NCBI GenBank assembly: GCA_947172415.1
Contig: OX359196.1
Location: forward strand, 6,263,901-6,327,900
Reading direction: 5' to 3'
Length of the DNA stretch: 64,000 nucleotides
DNA from: Chondrosia reniformis
Lineage: Eukaryota > Porifera > Demospongiae > Chondrillida > Chondrillidae
Part shown: piece after piece, positions 59,601-64,000 of the stretch
Layout: the number at the start of each line of letters is the position of its first letter
How positions within the stretch are numbered: position 1 is the stretch's first letter
Notes under the pieces: generated by a model
What the model was told of the DNA's origin: nothing
The model's database searches: none
Seen by the model: the letters and a program-made list of their open reading frames with translations, nothing else
Translations under genes and position numbers: made by a program

Positions 59601-61606
59601 AATTACCTCGTATAGATACATATGTATGCATGGTCCAATGGAGCAGAAGAATAAAGAGAAGACTTTTGTATTCTTACACAAAGCTCTCACTAGGTTTATG
59701 TACGTAGTTCTCTATAGGCCTAGCTATAGGCCTTTTACTGTAGAATAGATTTATGTAGTATGTAGGAAAATGGTGTTTTAGATTACTCTGTATCAGTAGT
59801 TAGTAATTATGTACCCGACTCCTTAAACTAACTCATCTTGGGTCGTAACTTGATAACCTTGAAGTGTTTCATTGTGTCACCATCACATGTACAATTGTAT
59901 CCAATAGTTAAGTATGGATATGCAAGTGCACACTGAGTGTACTTATTTACTTTGGATACGTATATGGTGTAGTGTTTCTGTGTACTGTAGGTAGCTGTAT
60001 GCAACCTTGCCTCCATTGCTCTGAATATGTTTGTCACTCCCGACCACACCTTTGATTTCAAAAAGCTTTATGAAGTGACAATGGTTGTCACTAATAACTT
60101 GAATCGAATTATAGACGTCAACTACTACCCCGTAGAAGAAGCAAAAAGATCAAATTTCCGACACAGACCAATTGGGATTGGCGTTCAGGTCAGTAGAATG
60201 CAATGTATTATATTACTTATCCTATGAAAGTGGGGGAAGTGATACTAAAATAGAGTATACAAGGTAATACATCTCCAATCCTTTGTGATTTAAAATTCAC
60301 AGGGACTGGCTGACGCTTTCATACTCATGAGGTATCCATTTGAGAGTGAGGAAGCTCAGGATTTGAATAGGAAGGTATTTGAGACAATCTACTATGCCGC
60401 TCTCACTGCCTCCAATGAGCTGGCTGAGAGGGATGGTCCATATGAGACGTACGAGGGCTCTCCAGTGAGCAAGGGACTACTGCAGTATGACCTCTGGAAT
60501 GTAACACCAAGTGACCTTTGGGATTGGACAGCTTTGAAAGAGAAGATAGCAAAGTGAGTTAAACAGGCTATGCCAATATGAATTTTGGAGTGAATTTGTG
60601 TGGAACATTCCTTTAGGCATGGTGTGCGTAACAGTCTACTTCTGGCCCCAATGCCAACTGCCTCTACTGCACAGATACTTGGGAACAACGAGTCCTTTGA
60701 GCCATACACAAGCAACATTTACACAAGGAGAGTTCTTTCAGGAGAATTTCAAGTGAGCAGTGACCTTCTAGTTTACGATTACACAATAGATATCATACTA
60801 TCTGTACACTGGCATGTACCTACATATGTACGTACCATACGCACTAGCATGTACATCTATATACTGTATGTACTGTATTTATGTAGATTGTCAACAATCA
60901 TTTAATGAAAGATCTCTCAGAAAGAGGTCTTTGGAATGAAGCAATGAAGCACACACTTATTGCGCACAATGGCTCAATACAAAACATTGACCAGATTCCT
61001 GATGAACTGAAAAAGCTGTACAAGACTGTATGGGAGGTGTCACAGAAGACCCTCATCAATATGGCTGCTGATAGAGGGGCCTACATTGACCAGAGCCAAT
61101 CATTCAACGTCCACATCGGAGAACCAAACTTTGGAAAACTGACCAGTATGCACTTTTATGCCTGGAAGAAGGTGAGACATGTAGTTCTACTTGAGTTAGA
61201 TGTGCTGAGTTAGTTAATTATACTGCTTATTAGTAATGTCTTGTTTGTGCCATGTGAGTGTACACAGTCTGTACATACATATGTATATGTAGCTAGGCAG
61301 GTGGGTTACTAACAATCCTGGTGATAGGAATGTAAGGTATTTCATTGAGGTTTGTGCCTATCATCATGAAGTAATTGTAAGGGCAGTCCCTTTAACAATG
61401 GAATGGATATATTATTGTCACTCAACTATGTTTGTATGTAGGGTCTGAAAACTGGAATGTATTACCTAAGAACACGCCCAGCCGCTAATGCCATCCAATT
61501 CACTGTGGACCAGAAGGCTCTAAGTGAGGCGCAGAAGAAGAAAGAGGAAGCAGCTGTGGCTTGTTCCTTGCAAAATAGAGAGGCATGTGTCATGTGCAGC
61601 TCATAG
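56695..61606 (+). CDS. RRM1: ribonucleoside-diphosphate reductase large subunit
   Basis: Fifteen in-phase exons: 56695-56722, 56793-56881, 57011-57188, 57254-57414, 57565-57604, 57756-57955, 58080-58184, 58616-58792, 58855-59003, 59323-59524, 59991-60188, 60303-60553, 60617-60752, 60887-61171, 61442-61606; 787 residues (human 792). It reduces NDPs to dNDPs with RRM2. Visible: ATP-cone region ([18 protein letters not shown]), redox cysteine in QLSSCFLL, active-site NLCTE (Asn, Cys, Glu), the second redox cysteine region, [20 protein letters not shown], radical-transfer tyrosines in GMYYLRTRP, and the C-terminal CVMC shuttle. All catalytic residues are kept. The exon 7 end is followed by a repeat that multiplies its donor-like sequence. 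A poly(A) signal AATAAA lies at 61686. Confidence 0.98.
58165..58320 (+). repeat. degenerate tandem repeat containing copies of the RRM1 exon 7 end
   Basis: About four units of 30-45 bp based on AGCTGGGGTAGGGTACTACA then GGTAGAACAGTG. The first unit includes the real exon end and donor (GCTGGG|GTAAGG at 58184). Later units carry GGTAGGG or GGTAGGT. Confidence 0.75.
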
Positions 61607-63307
61607 AGACCACTGTTGTACAAGTCTCTGGATTGATTGGCACTTGAGAGCTTCTTCTTAGTTAATTAAACATTAATGGATTATAAATAAACACATTTCA
61701 CAGGTAGCTACGTATGCATTCTGCCACATGTTCCGTACTAATATTTCTTTTTCTTCCTGTGTTCAAACTAACACACTAAAAGTAATTGTAATTATTGTTG
61801 CATGTAAAGAAAGAAATTTACCCATTTAATTGCATGAAACTAGTAACTTGCTGTACTGTTTATTATTTATGCTGTACAAAATTAATAGAACTTGTAAAAC
61901 ACTTTGGCAATCAATTGTAAGGTACATTCCTGTTCAATGAAGCAGTCTAGGTCAAATATCACTTATTAAGATAATAAACAAATCTAATGTTTCAAAAGGG
62001 TTAAAGTGATTTGTAGAAAAAAGATTGACAATTTTTCCATTTATAATTTGACAGTTAAATCTTTGAGCCAACTAGTCTGAGTGTACAAGAAGCATCACTT
62101 AGCAAACTGAATGCATATCACTCACTTTTATTTAAATACCACTTTCACAGTTGATTGATACTTAATAATTGATTATGTAAGTAGATATATTAGATGTTGT
62201 TACATCAAGTACATGCTTATAAATAATGGATAAACTGTTAGTGATGTCAAAAAATCTGAAAACAAATAGAACGGCAGTCCTTTGAAGGCTAATGGATAGC
62301 CATGCATGCATGGTTGGTCAATTGACAAAGCATTTCAAGCCAATGTCTATTCTGTAGCTACTGTAATAGTACAGCTGGACCTATTTTTCAAACCCTATAT
62401 AGTAATTCAATATATGCATACAATTATGTTGATATGAAGACATGACATGTTGTACTGCACAATAGAAGTAATGTATAATATTAGAGCAGCTTGTTCGCAA
62501 ATAGTTTCGTCATCACTGCATTATGTTAACTATGTGTTACCATCTTGTTCTTGCCACTAGGCACAAAAACTTACATGTATTTGCAAAGGTAGAAAGTTTT
62601 GATCAACAAACACAGTTAAATAGTTAGAATGCTAGCAATTCCTGTTAGGTGCATAATAATTAGAGTAAACAACACTGCAATGTATAAACATTAAACTCTC
62701 TGCATTCCAGAGGGAAATTCTTAAATAAACAAAGGTATTATCTCATAAATACTTTGTCCTCCCTGGTACTACTGATAACAACATCAACATAGGACAACCT
62801 TTCAGGTGGGAGTTAATCAGCAACCCATCTAGACCCAGCAACCCACATAACCTTCTTATAAGCTATAAACTGACATATATTATACAATAAAGGGCAATGT
62901 ACTTCCAAATTTGGAGATGCAAACAAATGCCACTAATGATCGATGGCCATTTATAATTATGACTTTGACACAGCCAACACACAGAGATTGACCAGCCAGG
63001 TTGATTTAGTTACAAATATTGGTGGAGGATGATAATAATGGTACAAAATAAAGGGAGATTGTCCACTCTTTAAATGCAGCTTAAGTTATACATTAAATAT
63101 ATAAAATGCTTCAGAAGCTAGATTGTGTTCAAAGTATTATACTGTATACTAATAGCTGTAGAATATTTTTCATGGCAGAACAGAGATTGTAGGCAAAAAT
63201 TATAACAGTACACTCGAGCAGTAATTGCGATTGTGATAATTTGTTAAACAAATGGCTATAGTCAATAACAAAAATTAAATTATCTCAAATCAAAGCCAAT
63301 TAATTAT
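61607..63307. other. intergenic region, no gene recognised
   Basis: 1.7 kb of AT-rich DNA holding the RRM1 3' UTR. Scanned on both strands for spliceable frames and found nothing convincing. It could hold further 3' exons of the small minus-strand gene to the right. Confidence 0.5.
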
Positions 63308-63606
63308 CTATAATATCAACCATCCGGCGATTTGTTTTATGTAGGTAGATATACAAAGTGCAATAATCCGCGGTGCTAATTCCTGTTGCATGGCAGCTAG
63401 TCGATCGCCCACATCCAACAAGAGGGAGGATGTTATTGTGAATAGCACTAGCAAAACATATATACTTACTTACTTGTTACGTTACTCGCCGATATACCAT
63501 AAAAACCATTTATAAGAAAGCGTACAATTGCTCCCAAAATTAAGAAGTTCAGCTAAGTAGATAAAGTATAAATTTCTTCGAGCTTTTGACTTTTGTGAGC
63601 GGCCAT
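63308..63606 (-). CDS. possible small hydrophobic protein (model incomplete)
   Basis: Two minus-strand exons are phase-consistent: 63474-63552 (CTGAACTTC..., after a good TTATCTACTTAG acceptor, ending A|GTAAGT) and 63308-63447 (after TTTTGCTAG, ending in TAG). They read LNFLILGAIVRFLINGFYG..., then FTITSSLLLDVGDRLAAMQQ and a hydrophobic end. A start-like ATGGCCGCTCAC at 63606 lies in AAAATGGCCGC, but its frame meets a TAG at the acceptor, so the first exon is unresolved. The segment LLLDVGDRL resembles a BH3 core (L-x-x-x-G-D), but nothing else of a Bcl-2 fold is seen. Head-to-head with the next gene. Confidence 0.35.
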
Positions 63607-63667
63607 TTTCAACAGTTTACAGACTAGGAGGTACCATATGATCATAGCATTATAAAATAGTGTTATT

Positions 63668-64000
63668 ATGGAGGATAACGAATATTCAGATAAGGGATGC
63701 CCGAGTGAGCCAAGACCACGTCATATATTCGTAACGACAATTTCCGTGAAGAATATCGGTGCTCGCTCCTCTCCTGCACCTACTCGTAAGGATTTATCGC
63801 CAGGAGCAGTCCCTGACGATCCTCCAAGAGGAAATTTATCTGTAGTAGGGCTAACCACTGAGACAAAGGACAGCAGGCAGCCCAAATATTCATCAGAACA
63901 AGATTCAGAAATGGCAAAATCGCCTTTCTATTCAGATGGCCTGCCATATCCGGAGCCTCGAGTGACTCGTCGCCCTCTAAGTCAAGCTCTCGGCACGACA
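63668..64000 (+). CDS. unrecognised protein, N-terminal part (cut by window edge)
   Basis: Open from ATG 63668 to the window end (111 codons, no stop). Starts MEDNEYSDKGCPSEPRPRHI. Pro/Ser/Arg-rich and probably disordered (SSPAPTRKDLSPGAVPDDPP). No domain seen. CpG content and codon use resemble the coding exons nearby rather than introns, which supports a real gene. Confidence 0.55.
   Translation, partial: MEDNEYSDKGCPSEPRPRHIFVTTISVKNIGARSSPAPTRKDLSPGAVPDDPPRGNLSVVGLTTETKDSRQPKYSSEQDSEMAKSPFYSDGLPYPEPRVTRRPLSQALGTT

Noticed and set aside
62000-63300. Possible further exons (BH1/BH2) of the small minus-strand gene
   Set aside because: No spliceable frame with NWGR-like or other family residues found.

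Overview
This is animal (metazoan) nuclear DNA. Nearly every gene is split into many short exons with GT..AG introns, often 50-300 bp. The gene set includes chromatin, cilium, nuclear-envelope and Ig/FN3-receptor proteins typical of animals. Compact AT-rich introns, short intergenic gaps, bidirectional promoters and divergent Ig/FN3 receptors suggest an early-branching animal, most likely a sponge (inference; nothing here fixes the species). I built the gene models by hand from reading frames, splice-site phase and remembered family sequences. Exon phases agree throughout for all the named genes.

Layout. 1-4907 (minus): two tandem Ig-Ig-FN3-FN3 receptor paralogues, the left one cut by the window edge. 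5816-7969 (+): C-terminal half of a CCDC138-like protein. 8151-10968 (-): SMARCD/BAF60. 11004-12727 (+): PNKD-like metallo-beta-lactamase hydrolase. 13943-16358 (-): transmembrane RING-H2 ligase with a 34-bp minisatellite directly after its stop. 16638-17484 (+): ribosomal protein L9. 17580-18947 (-): CCDC134. 19186-20706 (+): single-exon LEM-domain protein kinase. 21262-24624 (-): GH20 hexosaminidase homologue with altered catalytic residues. 24801-25567 (-): LSM10-like. 25747-33426 (+): 21-exon ankyrin-repeat protein. 33994-41203 (-): ABCB/P-glycoprotein full transporter with a LINE remnant in intron 1. 41491-44349 (+): SLAIN-family microtubule protein with a 21-copy internal repeat. 44370-50540: about 6 kb of 169-bp satellite enclosing two near-identical copies of a CpG-rich core with a 129-codon ORF. 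51079-56561 (-): OFD1. 56695-61606 (+): ribonucleotide reductase large subunit RRM1. 63308-63606 (-): a possible small hydrophobic protein. 63668-64000 (+): start of an unrecognised gene.

Organisation. Strands alternate almost gene by gene, giving head-to-head pairs with 35-287 bp between start codons (SMARCD/PNKD, RNF/RPL9, CCDC134/LEM-kinase, LSM10/ankyrin, ABCB/SLAIN, OFD1/RRM1). Several start codons lie in an AAAATGGC(G/C)GC-like context that resembles a YY1 site. The genes are mostly housekeeping and do not form one pathway. The points most worth following are the LEM-kinase fusion, the satellite-embedded duplicated ORF, the catalytically altered GH20 protein, and the many tandem arrays in introns, UTRs and coding sequence.
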